A stretch of 64,000 nt of DNA from Candidatus Mycobacterium methanotrophicum (GTDB lineage: Bacteria; Actinomycetota; Actinomycetes; Mycobacteriales; Mycobacteriaceae), in NCBI RefSeq assembly GCF_023515995.1, contig NZ_CP097320.1, positions 2,170,001 to 2,234,000 on the forward strand, written 5' to 3'. Position 1 is the first letter of the stretch, and each line of letters opens with the position of its first letter. The notes under the pieces were generated by a model, which saw nothing but the letters and a program-made list of their open reading frames with translations, ran no database searches and was not told the origin of the DNA. Positions 1 to 9,322 of the stretch are shown here, piece by piece. A program made the position numbers and the translations under genes.

Positions 1-2
1 AG

Positions 3-314
3 ATCAGCGCCGACGGCGTGTTGGTTCGCGCGCTGTACTTCCTGGTGTTTCTGGTCGGTGGCCCCGGGCACATAGTGACCCTAGGCCTTCTGGTTGCCGG
101 CATGGCCGTGCCCAGCCTGATCCTGGGGCTGTTGCCCCGGCCGCTGGCATTGGCCGGGGTGGTGATCGCAGCGCTTTCCGAATTGGCCACGCTGGTGCTG
201 GTTTGGCCCGCGCTCGGAGTCATCCTGCCGGTCGCGCGGGTTTCGGCATTGGCCTGGCTGATGGTGGCCGGTGCCCGGTTGCCGCTGCGGCGCAGCGATA
301 TCCGGACTGGGTGA
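3..314 (+). CDS. C-terminal part of a small membrane protein, cut by the window edge
   Basis: The frame is open from the first bases of the window to a TGA at 312-314, so the true start probably lies upstream; a GTG at 18 is the first internal candidate. The visible part is almost wholly hydrophobic, with about three membrane segments (starting near LYFLVFLVGG, LALAGVVIAALSELATL and VLVWPALGVILPV), and ends in a short basic tail. It may belong to a small integral-membrane family of the DUF4386 kind, but I do not recognise it firmly. It converges on the rnz remnant with one base between the stops. Confidence 0.5.
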   Translation: MSADGVLVRALYFLVFLVGGPGHIVTLGLLVAGMAVPSLILGLLPRPLALAGVVIAALSELATLVLVWPALGVILPVARVSALAWLMVAGARLPLRRSDIRTG

Positions 315-315
315 G

Positions 316-945
316 TCACCCGCGCGCTGTCACCTCCACCCGGTGTAGGTCGTCGCCGAGCTCGATCCGCCCGTCGAACGCGGTGGTGGCCGCCTCTTGC
401 ACCGACGAGTGATAGTCACCCGCCAGCACCACCGAAGCGCCGCCGACTTCGATCCGAAACTCGATCGTCGGCGCCACCGGCCGGTGGTCGGTGGGCGCCA
501 CCCGGATTGACACGCCGTCGCGGTCCCACACTGTGCCGTCGGTGTATTTGTGTACCTCAACCGGCGGCGGGGAGGTCAGGTCGTCGTGATGAGCGATCCG
601 GTAGCCGATGTCGGGGCCGAAGGCTTTCAGCGCCGCGTCGACCACCGCGGCGGTCCCCGGCGGCCCGATGATCGGCAGCGGTGTGAGATCGGGTGCGAAT
701 GTGGTGACCCAACGGGTGATCATCACGTCGCCCAGGTCGGCGATGTGGTCGCTGTGCAGGTGGGTAATCAGTAGGGCCGATAAACCGTTGGCGCCCAAGC
801 CGATTGCCGCCGCGCGTTGCAGCACGCCGCGCCCGCAATCCACCAGGAAGGCGTGCCCGCCGGCCCGCACCAGAGTGGCGGGGCCGGCACGATCCGGGTC
901 CGGGATGGGGCTGCCGGTCCCGAGCAGCGTGATCTCGATCGTGAC
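316..945 (-). pseudogene. rnz: Degraded ribonuclease Z-like gene (Rv2407 position)
   Basis: RNase Z matures tRNA 3' ends using a metallo-beta-lactamase fold. The remnant keeps the N-terminal [12 protein letters not shown] segment and the metal-binding motif [11 protein letters not shown]. Three lesions are visible. The natural N-terminus ([13 protein letters not shown]) follows directly after a TGA and has no ATG, GTG or TTG; the first usable start is an internal GTG at 870. After VVLAGD about 40 residues of the family sequence are missing, and after YHSSVQEAA another 30-40 are missing, including the MTHY segment with a metal-ligand histidine. The frame stays open, so the losses are in-frame deletions. 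The product is unlikely to be active. The position next to the CBS gene and lepA matches M. tuberculosis Rv2407. Confidence 0.75.
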
Positions 946-1157
946 TCAACGGTATGCTACAAATCCTGGTCTGTCGCCGTTTAATTCGCTAACCCAACTG
1001 GCTCGCAATGCTTCTCTGGCAGGCAGGTTGCGGAGGCTAGCGCGGACGGTCCTCGGGGTGCATAACAATGTTGGCGTGATTTTCGCAGGTTGCTTTCCCG
1101 ATGACCGATCTCGCCGTAGCCTGGTGTGAACAGGATCACTATCGGCGGGAGGCCTGG

Positions 1158-1586
1158 ATGCGCATTGCAGACGTGCTACGGAACAAGGGCGCCGCGGTAA
1201 TGACAATCAACCCCGACGCGACGGTGACCGAATTACTGGCCGGGCTCGCCGGTCACAACATCGGTGCGATGGTGGTGGTCGGGCCCGAAGGCGTCGTCGG
1301 CATCGTCTCTGAGCGTGACGTCGTACGCCAACTGCACGCTCACGGCGCGTCGGTGCTATCGCGACCAGTGTCGAACATCATGACGTCCGTGACGTCGACC
1401 TGTAGTAAGTCCGACACGGTTGACAGCCTCACCATGCTGATGACCGAAAACCGGGTCCGACATGTCCCGGTAGTCGAGGACGGAAAGTTGATCGGGATCG
1501 TCAGCATCGGTGATGTCGTGAAGACGCGGATGGAGGAGTTGGAGGCTGAGCAGGAGCAGCTCCAGTTCTACATCACCCACGGTTGA
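1158..1586 (+). CDS. Two-CBS-domain protein (Rv2406c-like)
   Basis: A 142-residue protein made of a tandem CBS pair (Bateman module), which usually binds adenine nucleotides and acts as a stand-alone sensor. CBS1 runs about residues 8-65 (GAMVVVGPEGVVGIVSERDV) and CBS2 about 74-130 (RHVPVVEDGKLIGIVSIGDV); the C-terminus is a short charged helix (MEELEAEQEQLQ). An upstream in-frame start at 1101 exists, but the ATG at 1158 has a GGGAGG ribosome site at 1147-1152 and begins where the known mycobacterial family begins (MRIADVLRNKGAAV). It diverges from the rnz remnant, and the 200 bases between hold the promoter region. No catalytic domain is attached, so the partner is unknown. Confidence 0.85.
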   Translation: MRIADVLRNKGAAVMTINPDATVTELLAGLAGHNIGAMVVVGPEGVVGIVSERDVVRQLHAHGASVLSRPVSNIMTSVTSTCSKSDTVDSLTMLMTENRVRHVPVVEDGKLIGIVSIGDVVKTRMEELEAEQEQLQFYITHG

Positions 1587-1671
1587 TCAGTCGCGCCGAG
1601 TGGCCACTTAACACCCGCTTCAGCGCCCACTACGTGCCATAACTGGCCACTAGGCATGGGTTTAACGGGTT

Positions 1672-2259
1672 TCAGCTCCAGGAGTAGTCGCGTCGTAGCC
1701 GGGCGGCCACCACGTCGAACACGGCGCGTTGCAGGATCGCGCCCTCCCGGCGGATGCCCTCCTCGGGGACGTCGAGCACCCGGTCCAGGCGCACCCAGCT
1801 GGGCCTTTGATCGCTATCCCAGCTTCCGCTACCGATCCCCACCCAGTCCCGGTCGGCGGCGTGCCGCTCCTGGCCGGACATCATCAACCCGAGCAGCGTG
1901 TTGCGGTCGCGTCCCACGACCAGCACCGGGCGGTCCTTGCCGCGGGTGGGGTCGTCCTCGTAGGTCACCCACGTCCAGACGATTTCGCCGGGGTCGGCCC
2001 GGCCGTCCAAGTTGGGCGAGTAGACCAGCTTGCGGGCCCGGCGCGCGGTCGGAACGCTGTTGCTGGTCACCGGGCGACCCGCGGCGATCTCGGTCGGCGA
2101 TTCCGACGCGCTGGCCGCGATCAGGTCCAAGCCGATCTTGATGCCGCGCTGCACACTCGGCGACTGTTGCAGCTGCCGGATCAGCTTCGGCGCCTCGCTG
2201 AACACCAGATTCTCGAGGTTCCTCTGAAACCGCTGCAACGTCCGCCACTGTGACGCCAT
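1672..2259 (-). CDS. PemK/MazF-fold conserved protein (Rv2405-like)
   Basis: A 195-residue protein starting MASQWRTLQRFQRNLENL; a longer frame to 2367 exists, but MASQ matches the mycobacterial family start. After a helical N-terminal 80 residues, the C-terminal half has the PemK-like core: GEIVWTWVTYEDDPTRGKDRPVLVVGR, then a WVGIGSGSWD stretch and VRLDRVLDVPEEGIRREGAIL. The RPVLVVG strand is typical of the MazF/PemK beta-barrel. There is no adjacent antitoxin, and the helical extension makes it unlike a classical toxin, so function is open. It is conserved next to lepA and the CBS gene, which argues for a housekeeping role rather than a mobile toxin-antitoxin pair. Confidence 0.75.
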   Translation of the reverse strand: MASQWRTLQRFQRNLENLVFSEAPKLIRQLQQSPSVQRGIKIGLDLIAASASESPTEIAAGRPVTSNSVPTARRARKLVYSPNLDGRADPGEIVWTWVTYEDDPTRGKDRPVLVVGRDRNTLLGLMMSGQERHAADRDWVGIGSGSWDSDQRPSWVRLDRVLDVPEEGIRREGAILQRAVFDVVAARLRRDYSWS

Positions 2260-2526
2260 GTTCGCAGCATAGCGAGCTATCTGGACGCCGTGGCGCCCTC
2301 GCGTTCGCCCTGCCTCAGGGTGACGGGGGAACGCAAAACCCCGCGGAAGGCGCACCCGCGACCGCAAGTTAAACGAAGTAGATGCGTTACTTAAGATTTC
2401 TGAGTGTTTTCATGCTTATCGCAAGGCTAATTGTTAGGCCCCACTCAGGTTTTCGCAGCGCTGCTGGGGGACCTCCGGCGGTAAACGCACCTGGCCGCCG
2501 GCGGACATACCGAAAAGGGCATGACT

Positions 2527-3061
2527 ATGAGCATTCGCAAAATCGCCGTTATCGGCGGCTTCGTCGCCGGGGCGGCACTGGCGTTGGCGCCGCTTGCCTC
2601 CGCGGACGACCTGACCACCACGGTCGAGAGCGAGATTTCATCGCTGAACGCCATCTTTCAGGGCGAAGCCGGCTTGGCGGGCGACGGCCGCGCGGTCATC
2701 CCAGGCACGCCCGCCCAGCCGTTCGACACCATCCCGCTGGCGGACGCACCAGACAGCGGGACGCCGACGACCCTCGACTACGAGCTGTACGGGGTCAACC
2801 CGGTTGCTAATGCCGCCTCTAACCCAGGTGCCTACGTGGTGGACAACGGCCGCGCTGGTGGAGTTCGACGACGCCTACAACGCAGACGTGTACGGGCTGC
2901 TAAACGGCAACGCTGACTTGATTCCAGCTGCCGATCTGTTCGGATCGACGCACGAGATCGCCACAGCGTTGGCCACGGGCACCGACGTGGGAGCCGCCAC
3001 AACCTTCTTCGACGCCGGCCTGGCCGACCTGGCCGGGTTCTTCGACCTCGGCGCGCTGTAA
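2527..3061 (+). pseudogene. Secreted mycobacterial protein gene with one frameshift
   Basis: The 5' frame encodes a clear Sec signal peptide (MSIRKIAVIGGFVAGAALAL then APLASADD) and a mature region beginning LTTTVESEISSLNAIF. At 2848-2849 a GG replaces an expected single G: the upstream frame ends YVVDN and the reading continues one frame over as ALVEFDDAYNADVYGLL up to a TAA at 3059-3061. Removing one G gives a continuous protein of about 177 residues. ATG 2527 is preferred over ATG 2521 because AAAAGGG sits 7 bases upstream. The family is mycobacterial and exported, function unknown. As given, the gene is broken. Confidence 0.65.
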
Positions 3062-3077
3062 CGGTTTCACTCCAAAA

Positions 3078-3107
3078 CGAACCCCCGGAGGATCTCTCCG
3101 GGGTTCG
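3078..3107 (+). terminator. Intrinsic-terminator-like hairpin before lepA
   Basis: The arms CGAACCCC-CGGAG and CTCCGGGGTTCG pair along 12 bp with a single bulged C and a short GATCT loop. It lies 17 bases after the stop of the secreted-protein gene and 25 bases before the lepA start. There is no T-tract, which is usual in mycobacteria. Confidence 0.6.
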
Positions 3108-3131
3108 TGTCGGCCGGCCCTTCCACTGCGA

Positions 3132-5039
3132 TTGTGCTGCAGCACCCGTCCGCCGATACCCTGGAAGCGCCTAAGCCCGCTTCACCAGGAGATTCCTATC
3201 AGTAGTTTCGCCGACCAAACCTTCACTGCGCCGGCGCAGATTCGGAACTTCTGCATCATCGCCCATATCGACCACGGCAAGTCCACGCTGGCGGATCGGA
3301 TGCTGCAGCTCACCGGCGTCGTCGACGAGCGGTCGATGCGCGCCCAATACCTCGACCGGATGGACATCGAGCGGGAACGCGGGATCACGATCAAGGCGCA
3401 AAACGTGCGCCTGCCGTGGCGGGTGGGAACCACCGACCACGTCCTGCACTTGATCGACACCCCCGGCCACGTCGACTTCACCTACGAGGTGTCGCGCGCC
3501 CTGGAAGCCTGCGAAGGCGCGGTGCTACTGGTCGACGCCGCCCAGGGCATCGAGGCGCAGACGCTGGCCAACCTGTATCTGGCGCTGGACCGCGATCTGG
3601 CGATCATCCCGGTGCTCAACAAGATCGACCTGCCCGCCGCCGACCCCGAGCGCTACGCCGCCGAAATCGCGCACATCATCGGCTGCGAGCCCGGCGACGT
3701 GCTGCGGGTGTCCGGCAAGACCGGCGAAGGCGTGCCCGAACTGCTCGACGAGGTGGTCAAGCAAGTACCGCCGCCGCAGGGCGACCCCGAGGCACCCACG
3801 CGCGCAATGATTTTCGACTCCGTGTACGACATCTACCGCGGCGTGGTCACCTACGTCCGCGTCGTCGACGGCAGGATCACGCCGCGCCAGCGCATCGCGA
3901 TGATGTCCACCGGCGCCACGCACGAACTGCTCGAGGTGGGCATCGTCTCGCCCGAACCCAAGCCCAGCGATGGTCTGGGCGCGGGGGAAGTGGGCTATCT
4001 GATCACCGGGGTCAAGGATGTTCGCCAGTCCAAGGTCGGCGACACCGTCACGACCGCGCGGCACGGCGCCACCGTGGCGCTGACGGGTTACCGCGAACCC
4101 AAACCGATGGTCTACTCCGGGCTGTATCCGGTCGACGGCTCCGACTACCCGAACCTGCGCGACGCCCTGGAGAGGCTTCAGCTCAACGACGCGGCGCTGA
4201 CGTACGAGCCGGAAACGTCGGTGGCGCTGGGTTTCGGCTTCCGCTGCGGATTTTTGGGTCTGCTGCACATGGAGATCACCAGGGAGCGCTTGGAGCGCGA
4301 GTTCGACCTGGACCTGATTTCGACGTCGCCGAACGTCGTCTACCGGGTGGTCAAAGAAGACGGCACGGAAATCGTCGTGACCAACCCGTCGGACTGGCCG
4401 GAAGGCAAGGTATGCAGCGTCTACGAACCCATCGTCAAAACCACGATCATCGCCCCCAGCGAATTCATCGGCACGATCATGGAATTGTGCCAGTCGCGCC
4501 GCGGCGAACTCGGCGGGATGGACTACCTGTCACCCGAACGGGTGGAGCTGCGCTACACAATGCCGTTGGGGGAGATCATCTTTGACTTCTTCGACGCGCT
4601 GAAGTCGCGCACCCGCGGGTACGCCAGCCTTGACTACGAGGAGGCCGGTGAGCAGCAGGCTCAGCTGGTCAAGGTCGACATCCTGCTGCAAGGTGAGGCC
4701 GTCGACGCGTTCAGTGCCATCGTGCACAAGGACGCGGCGTTCGCCTATGGCAACAAGATGACCACCAAGCTCAAGGAACTGATCCCACGCCAGCAGTTCG
4801 AGGTGCCGGTACAGGCGGCGATCGGTTCGAAGATCATTGCCCGCGAGAATATTCGGGCCATCCGCAAGGACGTGCTATCCAAGTGCTACGGCGGTGACAT
4901 CACCCGCAAGCGCAAACTGCTGGAGAAGCAGAAGGAAGGCAAGAAGCGGATGAAGACCATCGGCCGCGTCGACGTGCCGCAAGAAGCGTTCGTCGCTGCG
5001 CTGTCTACGGACTCGGCAGGCGACAAGGCCAAGAAATAG
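3132..5039 (+). CDS. lepA: Elongation factor 4 (LepA)
   Basis: Translational GTPase that back-translocates or remodels stalled ribosomes. It has the full set of G motifs: P-loop [14 protein letters not shown], switch region [31 protein letters not shown] and the SGKTGEG stretch. The EF4-specific C-terminal domain ends in a lysine-rich tail ([32 protein letters not shown]). The only canonical start upstream of the conserved [19 protein letters not shown] segment is TTG 3132, giving 635 residues; the first 25 residues are not conserved, so the start is the weak point. The frame is intact over 1.9 kb, unlike its neighbours. Synteny: Rv2404c. Confidence 0.95.
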   Translation: MCCSTRPPIPWKRLSPLHQEIPISSFADQTFTAPAQIRNFCIIAHIDHGKSTLADRMLQLTGVVDERSMRAQYLDRMDIERERGITIKAQNVRLPWRVGTTDHVLHLIDTPGHVDFTYEVSRALEACEGAVLLVDAAQGIEAQTLANLYLALDRDLAIIPVLNKIDLPAADPERYAAEIAHIIGCEPGDVLRVSGKTGEGVPELLDEVVKQVPPPQGDPEAPTRAMIFDSVYDIYRGVVTYVRVVDGRITPRQRIAMMSTGATHELLEVGIVSPEPKPSDGLGAGEVGYLITGVKDVRQSKVGDTVTTARHGATVALTGYREPKPMVYSGLYPVDGSDYPNLRDALERLQLNDAALTYEPETSVALGFGFRCGFLGLLHMEITRERLEREFDLDLISTSPNVVYRVVKEDGTEIVVTNPSDWPEGKVCSVYEPIVKTTIIAPSEFIGTIMELCQSRRGELGGMDYLSPERVELRYTMPLGEIIFDFFDALKSRTRGYASLDYEEAGEQQAQLVKVDILLQGEAVDAFSAIVHKDAAFAYGNKMTTKLKELIPRQQFEVPVQAAIGSKIIARENIRAIRKDVLSKCYGGDITRKRKLLEKQKEGKKRMKTIGRVDVPQEAFVAALSTDSAGDKAKK

Positions 5040-5160
5040 GGCCTTGCGCGTCGAGATTGCGCACATGGCTGTGCTTCGGGAGGCGATCACGACCATGGCA
5101 GCAGTCTCGCGGCGACGATTGGTGCGATACGACCCTCGGCGGCGACGGTATTGTCCGCTC

Positions 5161-5889
5161 ATGCGTATCGGGTGGTTGATGGTCGCGCTTGTTGCGGCGT
5201 TGGCGGCTGGCTGCATGACCGCCGGATGCACGGCAACGACCAGTGGCAAAGTAGTTCCGGCGCCGAGTCTCGCGCCGCATCCGCTCATTGGACAGACCGT
5301 CAAGCAGGTGCTGCTCGACGCTCCCGAACTTACCCAGATCATCGGCCAGCTGTTCAAGAGCAAGGCACAGCTGCCGCCGCATTTCGGAGGTCGCGAGCTG
5401 CTTTTCGGCTTGCCCGCCACACCGAGTGAATGCGCCGGAGTGGTCTTCGAGCTCCACCGAAGCAGCTACGGAATCGCCGATATCAGGACCGTCGCGCAGG
5501 AAAGCTGGTGGACCGTCGGCGTCCGAAACGCGAAGGTAATCGATGTATTGGAGGCGGTGGTAGCGCTTCCCGCGGCAGTAGCCGCCGATGCGCTCTTCGC
5601 GAAGTTCACCCAGGAGTGGAAGCGCTGCAACGACAAAACGGTAACGGCGCACTTCCCGAGCGGCGGCGGTCCACGGGCGGTCATCAGCGATGTGCGAGCC
5701 AGCGACTCCGTGCTCACCGCCACCGTGGAATCCGGCACGTCTTATACGATCGCCAATGCTCGGGCCGTTGGCGTCCGAGCGAATTGCGCTGTGGAAGTTG
5801 ATGTCGCCTTTTTCGCGAACCAACGACCCGCCGGCGTTGCCGTCGACATCGCGCACGCGATCATGGACAAGGTCAGCAGCCTGAGCTGA
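5161..5889 (+). CDS. lppR: Lipoprotein LppR with a PknH-type sensor domain
   Basis: A 242-residue lipoprotein starting MRIGWLMVALVAALAAGC, with a lipobox LAAGC that would be acylated at Cys18. The mature part has the extracellular sensor fold also found at the end of the kinase PknH: paired cysteines in SECAGV and KRCNDK, the SYGIADIRTVAQESWW strand, and the final VDIAHAIMDKVSSLS helix. An upstream in-frame start at 5044 would bury the signal peptide 39 residues in, so ATG 5161 is used. It follows lepA, as in M. tuberculosis Rv2404c-Rv2403c. The ligand is unknown. Confidence 0.85.
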   Translation: MRIGWLMVALVAALAAGCMTAGCTATTSGKVVPAPSLAPHPLIGQTVKQVLLDAPELTQIIGQLFKSKAQLPPHFGGRELLFGLPATPSECAGVVFELHRSSYGIADIRTVAQESWWTVGVRNAKVIDVLEAVVALPAAVAADALFAKFTQEWKRCNDKTVTAHFPSGGGPRAVISDVRASDSVLTATVESGTSYTIANARAVGVRANCAVEVDVAFFANQRPAGVAVDIAHAIMDKVSSLS

Positions 5890-5940
5890 GGGCCGCCGCG
5901 CCGCGCAGCGATACCGGGGTGGCCAGGGTACCAAGGAGCC

Positions 5941-6707
5941 ATGCGGACGGTTGGATCGGCGATGGCATTGGTAGTGCTTGCCGCGTTGGCAGCGGGCTGC
6001 GGCTCGGTCGTCGACGGCGCGGCGAAGCCGGCACCGAACCTGAAACCGCGCCCGCTGACCGGGGAAACCGTCAGCTTGGTGCCTCTCGACAACGTCGCGC
6101 TGACGAGGATGCTCAGCCAGCCCTTCGTGGCCCGCCAACCGGCTGAAGCCGGCGGTCCCGACAAGCTCTTCCAGCCGGAGACTCCCGTCGGGCCCCGGTT
6201 GCCGGGGCGTCACGGCGATGATGCAGAAAAGCGTCTACGAGTCCGCCGACGTCCAAGATATCGCGTACGAATCCTGGTGGAACGACGGTGAACCGGCGCA
6301 AGTGATCAGCGTGATGGAGGGCGTGGTCACATTGCCCACTGCCGCACAAGCCGAGGAACTTTTCGCCCAATTCTCCAAGCAGTGGCAGCAGTGCAACGGC
6401 GCGACGACAACGGAACAAACCGGCCCGATCAGCACGACGAACGCGCTCACTGACGTCCGCGTTGCCAATGCGTCCAAAACTATTGTCGCAGCGACTAATA
6501 CCGCGACCCCGGTATTGCCCAACATGCCGCCGCGGTTGGCTACCCCGCAGGCGCGTGCCATCGGTGTCCGGCTGAATTGCCTGGTCGAGGTCGAGGTGGT
6601 GTTCTTCGGCGATCGCCGACCGTCCCGACCCGGGTTCGGCGACCGTGAAGACCAGCGCCGTCGACGTCGCTCACGCGATGATGGATAAAGTCAGCGCCTT
6701 GAGCTGA
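5941..6707 (+). pseudogene. Second LppR-like lipoprotein, broken by two single-base insertions
   Basis: A tandem paralogue of the preceding gene. The first frame gives a lipoprotein signal (VVLAALAAGCGSVVDG) and runs to LFQPETP; the second continues as CRGVTAMMQKSVYESADV and then DIAYESWW; the third supplies VDVAHAMMDKVSALS and a TGA at 6705-6707. Each break is explained by one extra C in a CCC run (6184-6186 and 6624-6626); removing both restores a protein of about 254 residues collinear with LppR. Both paralogues keep the same cysteines and terminal helix, so the duplication predates the decay. Confidence 0.75.
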
Positions 6708-6713
6708 TCGGTC

Positions 6714-6953
6714 CTACAAGGGCGCGTTGGCGGGCTGAAAAACTTCGGTGCTGTCGGCTTCTTCCTCGGCGCGGGTCGCGCGCAGCACAGCGGTGATGAT
6801 GTGCCGACCTGGCTGGCATCTACCGCAGGCGCCCGTGGGCCAGTTGGCTTCATCGGTGACGCGGAATAGGGTGGGCCCGATGAATGCGATCCTCAGTTGG
6901 TGGGACGGCGTCGAGCTGTGGCTGTCGGGGCTGGGGTTCGTTTTGCAGACCAT
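6714..6953 (-). CDS. Small hypothetical protein with a CxxC motif
   Basis: The 79-residue frame has protein-like composition only in its C-terminal 60 residues (FRVTDEANWPTGACGRCQPG, then HIITAVLRATRAEEEADSTEVF). The CGRC pair could hold a metal or form a disulfide. It lies on the strand and in the position expected for M. tuberculosis Rv2401. The N-terminal third overlaps the start of the opposite-strand membrane gene at 6880, so the start is uncertain and the true protein may be shorter. Confidence 0.35.
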   Translation of the reverse strand: MVCKTNPSPDSHSSTPSHQLRIAFIGPTLFRVTDEANWPTGACGRCQPGRHIITAVLRATRAEEEADSTEVFQPANAPL

Positions 6954-7083
6954 TGTGGCGATGCCGGTGGTGCTGGCGTTGGCCTACCTCGTCGCGGTGG
7001 TGTTGGACGCGCTGCTGGGTTACGGCATAACGGGCATCCGGCCGGTGAGGCGCGTTCGGCGCAGCGATAAGCAACCCGGATGA
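6880..7083 (+). CDS. Small membrane protein (Rv2401A-like)
   Basis: A 67-residue protein, MNAILSWWDGVELWLSGLGF onward, with two hydrophobic segments (about residues 16-28 and 31-48) and a basic tail RPVRRVRRSDKQPG. A longer frame begins at 6748, but that extension is not membrane-like and has no ribosome site; ATG 6880 is taken. It lies between the LppR paralogues and the sulfate operon, where M. tuberculosis carries a small membrane gene. Function unknown. Confidence 0.6.
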   Translation: MNAILSWWDGVELWLSGLGFVLQTIVAMPVVLALAYLVAVVLDALLGYGITGIRPVRRVRRSDKQPG

Positions 7084-7097
7084 CGAGAAGGACGGGC

Positions 7098-7175
7098 ATG
7101 CCGCGGTCTCAGGTGACATTAGTGCTGGTCATTCTGGTGATGCTGGTGATCGTCGCCTGGCTGGTGACCCACTGA
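7098..7175 (+). CDS. 25-residue single-span membrane peptide
   Basis: ATG 7098 follows the stop of the small membrane gene by 14 bases and has a strong GAGAAGG ribosome site 8 bases upstream. The product is MPRSQVTLVLVILVMLVIVA then WLVTH: a short polar head and one continuous hydrophobic helix. Tight spacing and the good ribosome site suggest co-translation with the preceding gene. No homologue is known to me, so this rests on position and composition. Confidence 0.45.
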   Translation: MPRSQVTLVLVILVMLVIVAWLVTH

Positions 7176-7427
7176 CCTGCGCGGGTCGAGCTGCGGCTTA
7201 AGCCGATTCTGTTAGGCTTCCGCCATGCACGCAGCGCCCGGCAACAAAGTGCGCCATATCTTGGCGCTCATTGCCGTGGGCGATTGCACTGTGGCTGACG
7301 TGCACTGTTGTCGCTGACCTCCTCCCCGCGCGGTCGGGTGTCGGCGGACTTCTTTGCCAACTGCTGATATCGCCTTTCCGTAGCGGCCGGACCGGTTTTG
7401 TTAATCCCGCCACCGAAAGGTTGATCA
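7176..7427. other. Intergenic region before the sulfate operon
   Basis: About 250 bases with no convincing gene, RNA or riboswitch. It should hold the subI promoter. The last bases contain the subI ribosome site GAAAGG (7415-7420). Confidence 0.4.
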
Positions 7428-8465
7428 TTGCCCGACGACGTCAGTGGGCCCGCGCGTTGGCGCCACGTTCTCGGGTTGACCGTCGCCGCCAGCGTCATCG
7501 CTGCGTGTCACGGCGGTGCCAGCGACGTCATCGGCCGTGGTAGAGCAGCCACGGCGAGGACGAGCATCACGCTGGTGGCTTATTCGGCTCCAGAACCCGG
7601 CTGGAGCAAGGTGATTCCAGCGTTTACTTCCTCACCGGCAGGCAAAGGCGTTGAGGTGATTACTTCCTTCGGCGCCTCGGGTGACCAGTCACGCGGTGTT
7701 GTCGACGGCAAACCCGCCGATATCGTCAACTTTTCGGTGGAGCCTGATATCGCCCGACTCGTCAAGGCGGGCAAGGTTTCCAGCAACTGGGACAAAGACG
7801 CAACCAAGGGCATCCCGTTCGGATCAGTGGTGACCTTGGTGGTGCGGCCGGGTAATCCGAAGAACATCAAGGACTGGGGTGACCTGTTGCGGCCAGGCGT
7901 GGAAGTCATCACTCCCAGCCCGCTGAGCTCAGGGTCTGCGAAGTGGAATTTGCTTGCCCCGTACGCCGTCAAGAGCAGCGGAGGCCACAACCCGCAAGCG
8001 GGCATTGACTTCATCAACAAGCTGGTGAGCCAGCACGTCAAACTGCGCCCGGCATCCGGGCGTGAGGCTACCGATGTTTTCCTCCAAGGCAGCGGTGACG
8101 TGCTGATCAGCTACGAGAGCGAGGCGATCATCACCGAGCGCCAACGCAAGCCGGTCACCCATCTCAACCCACCGCAGACATTCAAAATCGAGAACCCGGT
8201 GGCGGTGGTGGCTAGCACCGCTCACCTGGACGCCGCCACTGCGTTCAAAAACTTCCAGTACACCGCGCAGGCCCAGAAGCTTTGGGCTGCAGCGGGCTTC
8301 CGGCCGGTCGACCCGGCCGTCACTGCCGATGTGCGCGGCCAGTTCCCAACGCCGGCCAAGCTGTGGACGATCGCTGATTTGGGCGGCTGGGACAGCGTGG
8401 ATGCTCAATTGTTCGACAAGAAGTCCGGCAGCATCACCAAGATCTACATGCAGGCCACCGGATGA
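7428..8465 (+). CDS. subI: Sulfate-binding lipoprotein SubI
   Basis: Periplasmic-type binding protein of the CysTWA sulfate/thiosulfate ABC importer. The TTG start at 7428 has GAAAGG 7 bases upstream. The N-terminus is basic then hydrophobic and ends in lipobox VIAAC (VLGLTVAASVIAACHGG). The mature protein has family motifs: LVAYSAPEPGWSKVIPAF, FGASGDQSRGVVDGKPADIV, VRPGNPKNIKDWGDL and SPLSSGSAKWNLLAPY. Its stop overlaps the cysT start by 4 bases, so the operon is translationally coupled. Matches Rv2400c in sequence and order. Confidence 0.95.
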   Translation: MPDDVSGPARWRHVLGLTVAASVIAACHGGASDVIGRGRAATARTSITLVAYSAPEPGWSKVIPAFTSSPAGKGVEVITSFGASGDQSRGVVDGKPADIVNFSVEPDIARLVKAGKVSSNWDKDATKGIPFGSVVTLVVRPGNPKNIKDWGDLLRPGVEVITPSPLSSGSAKWNLLAPYAVKSSGGHNPQAGIDFINKLVSQHVKLRPASGREATDVFLQGSGDVLISYESEAIITERQRKPVTHLNPPQTFKIENPVAVVASTAHLDAATAFKNFQYTAQAQKLWAAAGFRPVDPAVTADVRGQFPTPAKLWTIADLGGWDSVDAQLFDKKSGSITKIYMQATG

Positions 8466-9322
8466 TCGCGGCGATAACGCAGGAGGTGACTGGACGCACA
8501 CGCGACGATGCGCTGGGCCGCAGGGGTTCCCGCCGCGATGGCACGCCATTGCGGGTCGGCGTGGCGATGGTGTGGCTGTCGGTGATCGTGCTGCTTCCGT
8601 TGGCCGCGATCGTCTGGCAATCGGTCGGTGGCGGCTGGCGGGCGTTCTGGCTGGCGGTTACGTCGAACGCGGCACTCGAGTCCTTCCGGGTGACGCTGAC
8701 GATCTCCGCGGGCGTCACCGTCCTCAACATGGTTTTCGGTCTGCTGATCGCCTGGGTTCTGGTACGCGACGACTTCCCGGGAAAACGGCTCGTCGACGTC
8801 ATCATCGATCTGCCGTTCGCGCTGCCCACGATTGTTGCCAGCCTGGTATTGCTGGCCCTCTACGGGTCGAACAGCCCCGTTGGCCTGCACTTGCAGCACA
8901 CCGCGTGGGGCGTTGGCGTGGCGCTGGCGTTCGTCACGTTGCCATTCGTGGTGCGGGCCGTTCAGCCGGTGCTGCTTGAAATCGACCATGAGACCGAGGA
9001 AGCGGCCGCGTCGCTGGGTGCCGGCAACGCAACAATCTTCACCACTGTCGTGCTGCCCTCTCTTACTCCGGTTTTGCTCACCGGTGCGGGCCTGACGTTC
9101 GCGCGGGCCATCGGCGAATTCGGGTCGGTGGTGCTGATCGGTGGGGCGGTTCCCGGCAAAACCGAGGTGTCCTCACAGTGGATTCGGACGTTGATCGAAA
9201 ACGACGACCGTACCGGCGCGGCTGCGATATCGATTGTGCTGCTTGCTATCTCGTTCGTTGTGCTCTTGGTCCTGCGCAGCCTGGGGTCGCGTGGGGCTAA
9301 GCGTGAGGAGTTGTCGGCATGA
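8462..9322 (+). CDS. cysT: Sulfate ABC transporter permease CysT
   Basis: Integral-membrane permease, 286 residues, with six predicted helices. The EAA loop that contacts the ATPase CysA is present (EIDHETEEAAASLGAGNATI, with the conserved EAA and G). It starts in an ATGA overlap with subI and ends in an ATGA overlap with cysW, so the three subunits are made in fixed proportion. The N-terminal 30 residues are polar, charged and cytoplasmic. Matches Rv2399c. Confidence 0.95.
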   Translation: MIAAITQEVTGRTRDDALGRRGSRRDGTPLRVGVAMVWLSVIVLLPLAAIVWQSVGGGWRAFWLAVTSNAALESFRVTLTISAGVTVLNMVFGLLIAWVLVRDDFPGKRLVDVIIDLPFALPTIVASLVLLALYGSNSPVGLHLQHTAWGVGVALAFVTLPFVVRAVQPVLLEIDHETEEAAASLGAGNATIFTTVVLPSLTPVLLTGAGLTFARAIGEFGSVVLIGGAVPGKTEVSSQWIRTLIENDDRTGAAAISIVLLAISFVVLLVLRSLGSRGAKREELSA

